A stretch of 14,949 nt of DNA, taken from the NCBI GenBank assembly GCA_964467005.1, contig CAYXPI010000088.1:1-14949 (forward strand), read 5' to 3'. The notes under the pieces were generated by a model. It did not search any database and was not told the origin of the DNA. It was given only the letters and a program-made list of their open reading frames with translations. Made by a program: the position numbers and the translations under genes. How positions within the stretch are numbered: position 1 is the first letter of the stretch; each line of letters starts with the position of its first letter. This DNA is from Thermohalobaculum sp964467005 (lineage in GTDB: Bacteria; Pseudomonadota; Alphaproteobacteria; Rhodobacterales; Rhodobacteraceae). Shown piece by piece: positions 6,705-13,616 of this stretch.

Positions 6705-8120
6705 TCAGCCCAGGCGAAGGCCGAGATAGAGCTGGTTGCCCCGGCGATTGACCAGGAGAAGGCGGTTGTCGGAGCCGCCCTCGGACAGAGCCCGTTCAAG
6801 CTCCGACGGAGTGGCCACGGCACGCCGATCCACCCTCAGGATGACGTCGCCGACCGAGAGCCCCGCCTGCGCCGCGGCTCCGCCGGGCCGGACGGAGGTG
6901 ACGACGACGCCGCTCACCTCCCCCTCGAGCCCGATGTTCTCGCGCGCCTCGGGGGTGAGCGCGCCCAATGTCGCCCCAAGCGCCTCGGAGGCCACGCGCC
7001 GGCTCTCCGCCGGGCGTCGGGCAGCCCGCCGCCCGTCGTCGAAGGTGCCGACCGCGATCTCGGTGTTGACGCGCCGGCCGCTCCGCAGGAGCTCGACCGG
7101 CACCGCGGCCCCCGGCTCCGCGCGGCCCACGAGCTTCGGCAGATCCCGGCTGGTGGTCACCTCGTCGCCGCCGAAGGTGAGGATCACGTCGCCCGTCTCC
7201 AGCGTCCCGTCCGACGGCCCGCCCTCAATGACCGAGGCCACGAGCGCGCCCCGAGGCCGATCGAGCCCGAGGGCCACGGCGATCTCCGGGGTCACGCGCT
7301 GGATGCGGATGCCGAGCCAGCCCCGGTCCACCACGCCCTGGGTGCGGAGATCGGCGACGACATCGGCCACGATGTTGGAGGCGACCGCGAAACCGATGCC
7401 CACAGAGCCGCCATTGGGGCTGTAAATCGCCGAGTTCACGCCGATCACCTCGCCCGCCATGTTGAAGAGCGGGCCGCCGGAATTGCCCCGGTTGATCGCG
7501 GCGTCGGTCTGGATGAAGTCGACATAGGGCCCCGAGCGGAGGTCGCGCTCGGTGGCCGAGACGATCCCGGAGGTCACCGTGCTGCCGAGGCCGAAGGGGT
7601 TGCCGACGGCGAAGACATCCTCACCGACCCGCACCGCGTCCGAATCCCCGAGCGCGACGGCCGGCAGGGGCTGGTCCGCCTCGATCCGCAAGAGCGCAAG
7701 ATCGGTCTCGGGATCGGCGCCCACGAGCTCGGCCGCGTAATCCCCGAGGTCCGACAAACGCACGGTGATGTCGTCCGCGTCCTCGATCACATGGTGATTG
7801 GTGACGACCAGCCCGCCCGCGTCGATCACGAAGCCCGAGCCCAGGCCCTGCCGCCGGCCCGATCCGCCGAAGGGCCGCCGATCCGGTCCGCCGAAGCGGC
7901 GGAAGAACTCCTCGAAGGGTCCGCCGAAGCCGAAGCGCTCGTCGCGCATCCGGGGCCCGCGATCCTCGGTGGCCAGCACGGTCACCACCGCCGGGCTCAC
8001 GGTCTCCACGAGGTCGGCGAGCTCGGTGTCGGCCGCGGCCGGGGCGGCGGACCAGAGGGCGGCGGCGAACCCCGCGGCCACCGCGCCGGGGCGTGCGCTG
8101 GCAAAAAGCGATGTGGTCAT
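6705..8120 (-). CDS. degP: Do-family periplasmic serine protease (DegP/HtrA-like)
   Basis: The 471-residue protease/chaperone degrades or refolds damaged proteins in the periplasm. The N-terminus (about 1-30, ending AAPAAA-D) is a signal peptide. The chymotrypsin-like domain carries the triad H110 (TNHHVIED), D140 (DPETDLALL) and S214 (RGNSGGPL). A glycine/arginine/phenylalanine-rich LA-type loop (about 55-92, with FGGPFEEFFRRFGG) is typical of Do proteases. PDZ1 lies about 235-335 (RGWLGIRIQ, GDVILTFGG) and PDZ2 about 385-470 (GVVVTSVRPG, GDVILRVD). The ATG at 8120 is chosen because GGAGATCGTCC precedes it and a proper signal peptide follows; an upstream start would add 12 charged residues. 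It is the first gene of an operon with the response regulator and kinase, which suggests that the two-component system controls protease synthesis. A palindrome at 8203-8218 in the upstream region is a candidate operator. The gene could equally be called mucD or htrA. Confidence 0.95.
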   Translation of the reverse strand: MTTSLFASARPGAVAAGFAAALWSAAPAAADTELADLVETVSPAVVTVLATEDRGPRMRDERFGFGGPFEEFFRRFGGPDRRPFGGSGRRQGLGSGFVIDAGGLVVTNHHVIEDADDITVRLSDLGDYAAELVGADPETDLALLRIEADQPLPAVALGDSDAVRVGEDVFAVGNPFGLGSTVTSGIVSATERDLRSGPYVDFIQTDAAINRGNSGGPLFNMAGEVIGVNSAIYSPNGGSVGIGFAVASNIVADVVADLRTQGVVDRGWLGIRIQRVTPEIAVALGLDRPRGALVASVIEGGPSDGTLETGDVILTFGGDEVTTSRDLPKLVGRAEPGAAVPVELLRSGRRVNTEIAVGTFDDGRRAARRPAESRRVASEALGATLGALTPEARENIGLEGEVSGVVVTSVRPGGAAAQAGLSVGDVILRVDRRAVATPSELERALSEGGSDNRLLLVNRRGNQLYLGLRLG

Positions 8121-8202
8121 GGACGATCTCCTGTCTCCGTTGGGCGCGCGGCCCATCTGGTGTGAGGATGGCCCCCCTGCCTGAGCGGCGCCTGACCGGT
8201 GG

Positions 8203-8218
8203 ATGAATTTCCGTTCAT
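8203..8218. promoter_or_regulatory. Palindrome upstream of the protease operon, candidate operator
   Basis: ATGAA (8203-8207) and TTCAT (8214-8218) form a perfect inverted repeat with a 6-base spacer in an AT-rich island, about 85-100 bases upstream of the protease start and just behind the stop of the oxidoreductase gene. The position suits a regulator site for the protease/two-component operon. OmpR-type regulators usually bind direct repeats, so another regulator is possible. Confidence 0.3.
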
Positions 8219-8228
8219 TTTTCTCGAC

Positions 8229-9431
8229 TCAGATCACCGACTCCTCGCGGAGGGGAACGCCCGACAGCACCCGGTCCGGCGCCAGCGCTCGGAGGTCGAG
8301 CGCGCGGTGATGCCCTGCCACCACGAGATCCGCCACCCCCTGCCCCATCGCCGGCGCCTGCTGGAGCCCGTGCCCGGAAAAGCCGCAGAGATGCAGAAGG
8401 CCGCCGATCTCCGGGTCCCACCCGATGAGGGCGTTCTGGTCGAAGGCGTTGAACTCGTAGTGCCCGATCCAGGAGGTCAGCACCCGCAGCCGCTCGAAGG
8501 TGGGGATGCGCGCGGCGAGCGCCGGCCAGGCCGCCTCCTCGAACGGCTCCGGCCACGCGAAGTCGTCCTCCGCCACGGCCCGGTCGTCCGCCGGCGCGTA
8601 GCCGCAAAGATAGTTCGCGCCGTCTTGGCGGACATGCACGCCCGAGGGGTCGATCACCAGCGGCAGCGGGCCCGATCCCGGCGGCTCGGCGGCAAACACC
8701 ACCGTGCAGCGACGGCGCGCTTCGATGGGGAGACGGCGCCCCGCCATGGCCGCCACACGGCCCGCCCGGGTGCCGGCCGCGTTGACCACCGTGCCGACAT
8801 TGACCCGCGCCCCGTCCGCCAGCCGCAGAGCGCAGACGCCCCGTGGCCCGAGCTCGACCGCGACGACCTCGCCCGCCACGCACTCGGCCCCGAGATCCGC
8901 CGCCTTCCGCCGAAACCAGGCGACCATCGTGCCGCCGTCGAAGTATCCCTCGTCCCCTGGATTGTGGCTGGCCAGCAGGATGTCGTCGGTCACGATGCCG
9001 GGCACCCGGAGCGCAAGCTCGTCGCGGGAGAGGAGTTGCGTGCCCACCCCCTCGGCTGCCTGCACCGCGTGAGCCCGCCGGAGCGCCTCGGCCTGAGCCG
9101 GATGGCCCGCGAGGTAGAGATAGCCGAAGCCTTCGAGCCGGATCTCCGGGCAGAGAGGATCCCCCATCCGCTCGCGAAACGCGCGAAGGAAGCGCACACC
9201 GGCCTGGCTCACCCGGATGTTGACCGGCGTGGAGAACTGCTGGCGGATGCAGCTGTTGCTGAGGGAGCTGGCGGCCTGGGCGAAGGTCGGATCCCGCTCG
9301 ACGAGGAGGAGGCGGCCGCTGAAGCCCGGGTCCGACAGAAGATGCCAGGCAGCGGAGGCGCCCATGGCCCCCGCGCCCACGATCGCGACATCGTAGGCAC
9401 GGTGCGCCGGGGCGTCGCTCCAGGCTCTCAC
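8229..9431 (-). CDS. FAD-dependent oxidoreductase of the DAO family, FOXRED1-like
   Basis: A 400-residue flavoprotein of the D-amino-acid-oxidase/sarcosine-oxidase fold (PF01266). The Rossmann motif YDVAIVGAGAMGASAAWHL (G19, G21, G24) is followed by the acidic E45 that would bind the ribose of FAD. The segment LSNSCIRQQFSTPVNI (about 55-70) closely recalls FOXRED1-type proteins, and the C-terminal flavin-binding end GLLHLCGFSGHGLQQAPAMG is intact. Such enzymes oxidise secondary or primary amines; the substrate here is not known. The start is a GTG at 9431 with no good ribosome-binding site of its own. It overlaps by four bases (GTGA) the stop codon of a 36-codon ORF that does have a strong site, so translation is probably coupled. 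The next gene on this strand, the protease, lies 108 bases downstream and probably has its own promoter. Confidence 0.85.
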   Translation of the reverse strand: MRAWSDAPAHRAYDVAIVGAGAMGASAAWHLLSDPGFSGRLLLVERDPTFAQAASSLSNSCIRQQFSTPVNIRVSQAGVRFLRAFRERMGDPLCPEIRLEGFGYLYLAGHPAQAEALRRAHAVQAAEGVGTQLLSRDELALRVPGIVTDDILLASHNPGDEGYFDGGTMVAWFRRKAADLGAECVAGEVVAVELGPRGVCALRLADGARVNVGTVVNAAGTRAGRVAAMAGRRLPIEARRRCTVVFAAEPPGSGPLPLVIDPSGVHVRQDGANYLCGYAPADDRAVAEDDFAWPEPFEEAAWPALAARIPTFERLRVLTSWIGHYEFNAFDQNALIGWDPEIGGLLHLCGFSGHGLQQAPAMGQGVADLVVAGHHRALDLRALAPDRVLSGVPLREESVI

Positions 9432-9538
9432 GGGCGATCCGCGTGCGGGGCGGCGCGGCGCCCACTCTCGCCCGCGGTGGCACAGGGGAGGGCCGTCGTC
9501 CGCGGCCGGTCGACGCCCATGGTCGGCCTTCGCTCCAT
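9428..9538 (-). CDS. Possible 36-residue leader ORF coupled to the FAD oxidoreductase
   Basis: An ATG at 9538-9536 is preceded by GGGAGGTGACG, one of the best ribosome-binding sites in the window. It opens a short frame beginning MERRPTMGVDRPRTT and ending in TGA at 9430-9428. That stop shares the bases GTGA with the GTG start of the oxidoreductase. The peptide is basic and low in complexity, has no recognisable domain and contains one cysteine (C19). The arrangement suggests a leader peptide whose translation delivers ribosomes to the oxidoreductase start. It is also possible that the peptide has no function and only the coupling matters. Confidence 0.45.
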   Translation of the reverse strand: MERRPTMGVDRPRTTALPCATAGESGRRAAPHADRP

Positions 9539-9615
9539 CGTCACCTCCCGTGTCGTCACCGGCCTGTCCCGGGTGGCCGGAGGGCGGCCCGCCCCCTCGG
9601 TGCGGCGAGCGCCGC

Positions 9616-9638
9616 CTATGCCGGAGAATGCTATGCCG
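9616..9638. repeat. Direct repeat CTATGCCG, twice at 15-base spacing
   Basis: CTATGCCG occurs at 9616-9623 and again at 9631-9638, in the noncoding stretch between the PLP-enzyme stop and the leader ORF, 78-100 bases upstream of the leader start. The position suits a promoter or regulator site for the oxidoreductase transcript; there is no independent support. The rest of the 155-base stretch 9539-9693 shows no gene or terminator. Confidence 0.3.
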
Positions 9639-9693
9639 AGCTTTGCCACCCGGTCGAGCCCGGAGCCGCCGCCGCACGCGCGGGCGTCACCGC

Positions 9694-10731
9694 TCACCCG
9701 GCCGCGACGCCCATTCCGGGGAGCGCGCTGAGGGCGGGCTCGTAGGCGAAGAGCGCAGGGGTGCCGCCGGTGTGGACGAAGACGACGGGGCGCCCGCCCC
9801 CGGTTCCGGCGACGGTGAGCGCCCCTGCCATCGCCTTGGCGGTGTAGACGGGGTCGAGCATCAGCCCCTCGCGGCGAGCCGCGGCGAGAAGCGCGCGCTC
9901 CGCCGGCAGGTTGAGCCGCCCGTAGCCCGGGGCGAGGACGCGGTCGGTCAGTCGGATGTCCTTCGCGGCCACGGGATTGGCGACGCCGAGAAGCGCCGCG
10001 AGCCCCTCCGCACGGCCGGCGATGCGCGCGCGCTGAGGCTCCACTGCCCGGCGCACGCAGACGCCGGTGACCGGGATGCCGCTGCCGAGCGCGCGAAGCC
10101 CGAAAAGAAGGCCCGCATGGGTGGCGCCGCTGCCCGAAGCCACGACGATCTCGGCGCGCTCGAGACCGGCCTCGCGCATCTGCCGAAGGAGCTCCTCCGC
10201 CGCGAGCACGTAGCCGAGCGAGCCGAGCGGCGGGTGCCCCGGCCCGAGCGGGATGACATAGGGCACCCGGCCCTCGCCGCGGAGCCGCTCGGCGAGGGCC
10301 ATCAGCGCCGCATCCGCCCCGGCTTCGTCCTCGCCAGTGGGATAGGGGTGGAGCACAGCCCCCGTCAGCCGCTCCACGAGCACGTTGCCCGAACGGCGAT
10401 AGGCGGTGTTCGGGTCTGGCACCCTTTCCTCGGCCTGGATGTGGCAGGCGAGGCCCAGCCGTGCCGCGATGGCCGCGGTCAACCGGCAGAAATTCGACTG
10501 GACCGCGCCGGTGATCAGCACCGTGTCCGCGCCCTCCGCCAGGGCCGCGCCGATGTAGAAGTCGAGCTGGCGCACCTTGTTGCCGCCGAAGGCGATGGGG
10601 AGGGCGTCGTCGCGCTTCACCCAGACCGGGCCACCCGTCTCGTCCGAGAGCCGGGGCAGCGGCTCGAGCGGCGTCGCCGCCAGGGCAATCCCCGCACGCG
10701 GGTGCCGGGCGATGCGGGCCGCGAGGGTCAC
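9694..10731 (-). CDS. PLP enzyme of the D-cysteine desulfhydrase / ACC deaminase family
   Basis: This 345-residue enzyme has fold type II pyridoxal-phosphate chemistry. The family acts on D-cysteine (to pyruvate, ammonia and sulfide), 1-aminocyclopropane-1-carboxylate, or L-cysteate (to pyruvate, ammonia and sulfite; CuyA). Seen: VWVKRDD (36-42), the PLP lysine K52 in FGGNKVRQLDF, the QSN motif with S79 in TGAVQSNFCR, the phosphate-side glycine/serine loop VVASGSGATHAG, and the C-terminal LDPVYTAKAMAG and FVHTGGTPALF. After QSN the residue is F, where family members I recall have H or Q, so substrate preference may differ. The GTG start overlaps the stop of the TauE-like exporter gene by four bases (GTGA), so the two are translationally coupled. 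That neighbour suggests a product that must be exported, such as sulfite. I leave the gene unnamed; dcyD or cuyA are both possible. Confidence 0.85.
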   Translation of the reverse strand: MTLAARIARHPRAGIALAATPLEPLPRLSDETGGPVWVKRDDALPIAFGGNKVRQLDFYIGAALAEGADTVLITGAVQSNFCRLTAAIAARLGLACHIQAEERVPDPNTAYRRSGNVLVERLTGAVLHPYPTGEDEAGADAALMALAERLRGEGRVPYVIPLGPGHPPLGSLGYVLAAEELLRQMREAGLERAEIVVASGSGATHAGLLFGLRALGSGIPVTGVCVRRAVEPQRARIAGRAEGLAALLGVANPVAAKDIRLTDRVLAPGYGRLNLPAERALLAAARREGLMLDPVYTAKAMAGALTVAGTGGGRPVVFVHTGGTPALFAYEPALSALPGMGVAAG

Positions 10732-11471
10732 GCCCGCCCGCCGAGGAGCGTGGCAGACCCGTCCGCCAGCAGGACCGCCGCGATCACCCCGATCCCGGCG
10801 AGCACCACCTGTCGAAACCGCGTCTCGGATATGAGTGGCGCGATCAGCACGCCGCCCAGCGTGCCGGCTACGACCGCCGGCGCCAGCCGAAGCATGAGCG
10901 CAAGGCTCGCGCCGTCGACCGCGCCGACGGCCGCTTGGGCGAGGAGGATGCTCGAATAGGCGGGGAGGAAGAAGAGCGTGAGCGTGGCCCGGATCCGAGC
11001 CTTGCCGGCCCCGGCCGCGCCCAGGCTCAGCGCCACCAGCGGCCCGGGCATGGCGAGCGCACCGCCCAGGACGCCGGGGAGGACGCCTTGGCGCCAGGAG
11101 ATCGGGCGGGGCGCCCCGGCGGCCGCGCGCCACAGCATCCCCGCCAGCACCAGCGCGAGCGTGAGCCCGGCGCCGAGCTTGAGCGCCCAGGTCTCGGCCA
11201 GGAGGAGGAGCGCGAGCCCCACTGGCAGGCCGAGGATCCCGCCGAGGCAGATCCGCGCCAGCGCTCGGCCGTCGACCTCGCGTCCGACGACCGGCACCAA
11301 CAGCGTTGCCACCAGGAGGCAGAGCCCGGCCGTGACCGGCATCGCGCCGGAGCTGTCCATCAAGAGGAGGAGCGCCGGCCCTGCGACCAGCGCGAATCCG
11401 AGCCCAGTGACGGCCTGAACGAGCGCGGCGAGGGCGACCGCTCCGTGAAGTGCGAGATCGGACCAGGCCAT
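10728..11471 (-). CDS. TauE/SafE-family membrane transporter (probable sulfur-anion or organic-anion exporter)
   Basis: A 247-residue inner-membrane protein with about seven or eight hydrophobic segments, charged residues confined to short loops (GREVDGRAL, SETRFRQ) and a glycine-rich first helix (ALAALVQAVTGLGFALVAGP), typical of the TauE/SafE family (PF01925, formerly DUF81). Members export sulfite, sulfoacetate or related anions, but many are of unknown specificity. The ATG at 11471 is chosen because it gives the usual short N-terminus directly before helix 1; an in-frame TTG at 11522 would add a basic stretch. The ribosome-binding site is weak. Its stop overlaps the start of the PLP enzyme by four bases, so exporter and enzyme are made together. 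The first gene of the pair faces away from the DUF1636 gene across a 287-base noncoding region. Confidence 0.85.
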   Translation of the reverse strand: MAWSDLALHGAVALAALVQAVTGLGFALVAGPALLLLMDSSGAMPVTAGLCLLVATLLVPVVGREVDGRALARICLGGILGLPVGLALLLLAETWALKLGAGLTLALVLAGMLWRAAAGAPRPISWRQGVLPGVLGGALAMPGPLVALSLGAAGAGKARIRATLTLFFLPAYSSILLAQAAVGAVDGASLALMLRLAPAVVAGTLGGVLIAPLISETRFRQVVLAGIGVIAAVLLADGSATLLGGRA

Positions 11472-11758
11472 CCGTGGCCGGCCCCGGTCAGATCCCGCCG
11501 CGGCGATGACGCGCCGCAGCAAGGACTGGGGCGGGGCGCGCAGCTGACGGGACGGTGACGAACATGGAGCGAGCTTTCCGCGGTTGCCGACGCGGGGGCG
11601 GTCTCCCCGGGGTCAAGCAAAGTCGAGCACAGGGCCCGGGGCGGAACAAGAGGGCCGCGGCGCCCGATGCCGCTCCCCAGCGAAAAAGCGACGGTGCACG
11701 GGCTTTCGGCTTCCGCCCGACCGCCTATCTGGATGAGGTAGCACCGAGGGAGAGCTCC
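11472..11758. other. Noncoding divergent region between the exporter and DUF1636 genes
   Basis: This 287-base stretch should hold the promoters of both the exporter/PLP-enzyme pair (minus) and the DUF1636 gene (plus). A TATCTG at about 11727 could be a -10 element for the latter, but no good -35 goes with it. I looked for a cobalamin riboswitch because of the neighbouring cob genes: 11640-11720 has some similar spacing (AACAAGAGGG, a GCGGC/GCCGC hairpin), but the B12 box and the CCCCCGCAACTG core are absent. No gene or terminator is supported. Confidence 0.4.
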
Positions 11759-12130
11759 ATGACCACCATCACCGTCTGCACCACCTGCCGTCAGCCGCAT
11801 CTGCGCGAGGCCAAGGAGGGCGATCCCTGCGGCGAGGCGCTGCTCGCGGCCATCGAGGCCGCCGCGGAGGGCGTTGAGGGGGTCGAGGTGCGGGGCGTCG
11901 CTTGCCTGATGGGCTGCGGCCATGGCTGCAACGTCGCGGTCTCGGAGGAGGGCAAGATGGCCTATGTCCTCGGCCGGTTCGAGCCGGGGGCGGAGGCGGC
12001 GGCGGCGCTCGTGGCCTACGCGTCGCAGCACGCGGAGAGTGAGCGCGGCGTCATCCCTTTCAAGGCCTGGCCGGAGGGGGTGAAGGGCCATTTCGTCGCC
12101 CGCGTGCCGCCCCTTCTCACGGGCGCCTGA
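11759..12130 (+). CDS. DUF1636 predicted metal-binding protein, cobalamin-associated
   Basis: A 123-residue soluble protein with six cysteines: C7-x2-C10, C24, and C49-x3-C53-x3-C57 in the family signature VACLMGCGHGCNVAVS. Known: DUF1636 proteins are small ferredoxin- or thioredoxin-like proteins that occur near cobalamin-biosynthesis and cobalt-uptake genes, and their biochemical role is not established. The cysteine pattern suggests binding of an iron-sulfur cluster or another metal (inference); a part in cobalt handling would fit its position next to cobQ. The ATG at 11759 follows GAGGGAGAG at the proper distance. The frame is open further upstream, but that stretch looks noncoding. The last 14 bases overlap the end of cobQ, which runs in the opposite direction, so the two transcripts converge. 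Confidence 0.88.
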   Translation: MTTITVCTTCRQPHLREAKEGDPCGEALLAAIEAAAEGVEGVEVRGVACLMGCGHGCNVAVSEEGKMAYVLGRFEPGAEAAAALVAYASQHAESERGVIPFKAWPEGVKGHFVARVPPLLTGA

Positions 12131-13568
12131 GCGCCAGCGCGAGGAGCCCGTCGATGTCGAGATGGGTCTCCAGATGGTCGGCGAGCGCGTCGAGCGCGGC
12201 CTCGTTCGCCGCCTCATGCGCCCGCGCGGACGCGACGCCGAACCCCGCGAGATAGGCGGCCCGGAACGCGTCCGCGCCGAAGAGACCGTGGCAGTAGGTG
12301 CCGGCCACCCGGCCGCAGGGCGAGGTCGCCCCCTCCGCCCGGCCGTCGATTTCGAGGACGGGCCGTGCGGTGTCCGACCCCTCGGTCCGGCCGATATGCA
12401 TCTCGTAGCCGGTGACCTCGGTGCCCGTCATGAGGTCCCGCCCCCGCACCGGGGTCAGGCGCTTCTCCGGCGTCATCACCGTCTCCACATCCAGGAGGCC
12501 GAGGCCCTCCGCCTCCCCCGGCGGCCCTTCGATGCCCTCGGGATCGAGGATCCGTCGGCCGAGCATCTGGTACCCGCCGCAGAGGCCGAGCACCCGGCCG
12601 CCGCGCCTCAGATGCGCGGCGATGTCGATGTCCCACCCCTCCTCGCGGAGCCGCGCGAGGTCCGCCCGCGTGGATTTCGAGCCGGGCAGGAGCACGAGAT
12701 CCACGTCGCCCGGCAGCGGCTGACCGGGCCGCACGAGGCTGAGCCGCACCGCCGGCTCGAGCGCCAGCGGGTCGAGATCGTCGAAATTCGCGATCCGGTC
12801 GAAGACGAGGCACGCGATGTGGAGGGGGCCGTCGCCGCCCCGCTCGGCGAGGTCGAGGGCGTCCTCCGCGGGCAGATCGCCGGCGCGGGCGAACCAGGGC
12901 ACGACGCCGAAGCCGGGCCAGCCGGTCCGCCGCACGATCTCCCGGTAGCCGTCGTCGAAGAGGCGCGGATCGCCGCGGAACTTGTTAATCACGAACCCTC
13001 GGATCATCGCGGAATCGGCGGGGTCGAGCACGGCCTGCGTGCCCACGATCTGGGCGATCACCCCGCCCCGGTCGATGTCGCCCATCAGCACCACCGGCAC
13101 CCCGGCCGCCCGCGCAAACCCCATATTCGCAATGTCATGGGCGCGGAGATTGATCTCCGCCGGCGAGCCCGCCCCCTCCACCAGCACAAGATCCGCCGCG
13201 GCGCTCAGGCGTTGGAAGCTCTCGAGCACGGGGGCGAGCAGCCTGGGCTTCAGGCGGCCATACTCCGCCGCGCGGGCGGTGGCGATCCGACGGCCCTGGA
13301 GCACCACCTGCGCGCCCGTCTCGGTCTCGGGCTTGAGAAGCACGGGGTTCATGTCGGTGTGCGGGGCGCGGCCGGCGGCGCGGGCCTGGAGCGCCTGGGC
13401 CCGGCCGATCTCGCCGCCATCCTCCGTCACCGCCGCGTTGTTCGACATGTTCTGGGGCTTGAAGGGCGCCACGCTCAAGCCCCGCCGCACCGCCGCCCGG
13501 CAGAGCCCGGCGACCAGCACGGACTTGCCGACATTCGACCCCGCCCCCTGGATCATCAGGCTCGGCAT
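12117..13568 (-). CDS. cobQ: Cobyric acid synthase (glutamine-hydrolysing)
   Basis: CobQ amidates the b, d, e and g side chains of adenosylcobyrinic acid a,c-diamide, using ATP and glutamine, to give adenosylcobyric acid. The protein is 483 residues, the normal length. The N-terminal ATP-binding domain (1 to about 235) starts MPSLMIQGAGSNVGKS with its P-loop and includes PFKPQNMSNNAAV, VLVEGAGSPAEINL and GDIDRGGVIAQIVG. The C-terminal type 1 glutamine amidotransferase domain (about 250-440) has the nucleophile C330 in LGLCGGYQMLG and H427 in YCHGLFG. The ATG at 13568 is certain from the family N-terminus, although the ribosome-binding site (AAAGAG) is modest. It overlaps the DUF1636 gene at its 3' end by 14 bases. 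The upstream space to the divergent DUF4062 gene is only 48 bases, so if cobQ once followed cobO in an operon, that link has been cut by the DUF4062 gene. Confidence 0.97.
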   Translation of the reverse strand: MPSLMIQGAGSNVGKSVLVAGLCRAAVRRGLSVAPFKPQNMSNNAAVTEDGGEIGRAQALQARAAGRAPHTDMNPVLLKPETETGAQVVLQGRRIATARAAEYGRLKPRLLAPVLESFQRLSAAADLVLVEGAGSPAEINLRAHDIANMGFARAAGVPVVLMGDIDRGGVIAQIVGTQAVLDPADSAMIRGFVINKFRGDPRLFDDGYREIVRRTGWPGFGVVPWFARAGDLPAEDALDLAERGGDGPLHIACLVFDRIANFDDLDPLALEPAVRLSLVRPGQPLPGDVDLVLLPGSKSTRADLARLREEGWDIDIAAHLRRGGRVLGLCGGYQMLGRRILDPEGIEGPPGEAEGLGLLDVETVMTPEKRLTPVRGRDLMTGTEVTGYEMHIGRTEGSDTARPVLEIDGRAEGATSPCGRVAGTYCHGLFGADAFRAAYLAGFGVASARAHEAANEAALDALADHLETHLDIDGLLALALRRP

Positions 13569-13616
13569 GGGCGCACTCTTTGGTATGGTCGGGGGAGGGT
13601 CATTTGAGGGGCAGGC

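Noticed and set aside
10732..11133. An extension of the PLP enzyme to an upstream start at 11133
   Set aside because: It would be an arginine-rich out-of-frame reading of the TauE-like gene. The GTG at 10731 gives the correct family length and places K52 and S79 where the family expects them.
11600..11740. Possible cobalamin riboswitch ahead of the DUF1636 gene
   Set aside because: Some elements look alike (AAGAGGG, a short GCGGC/GCCGC hairpin), but the conserved CCCCCGCAACTG core and the GCCACTG box are missing on both strands. Only a covariance-model search could rescue it.
12162..13607. Long plus-strand open frame of 481 codons opposite cobQ
   Set aside because: It is the antisense shadow of cobQ, rich in R, H, P and E as expected from GC-rich third positions, with no domain. 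Similar long shadows lie opposite pyrF/dinB (1426-3369) and opposite the oxidoreductase (8199-9731).
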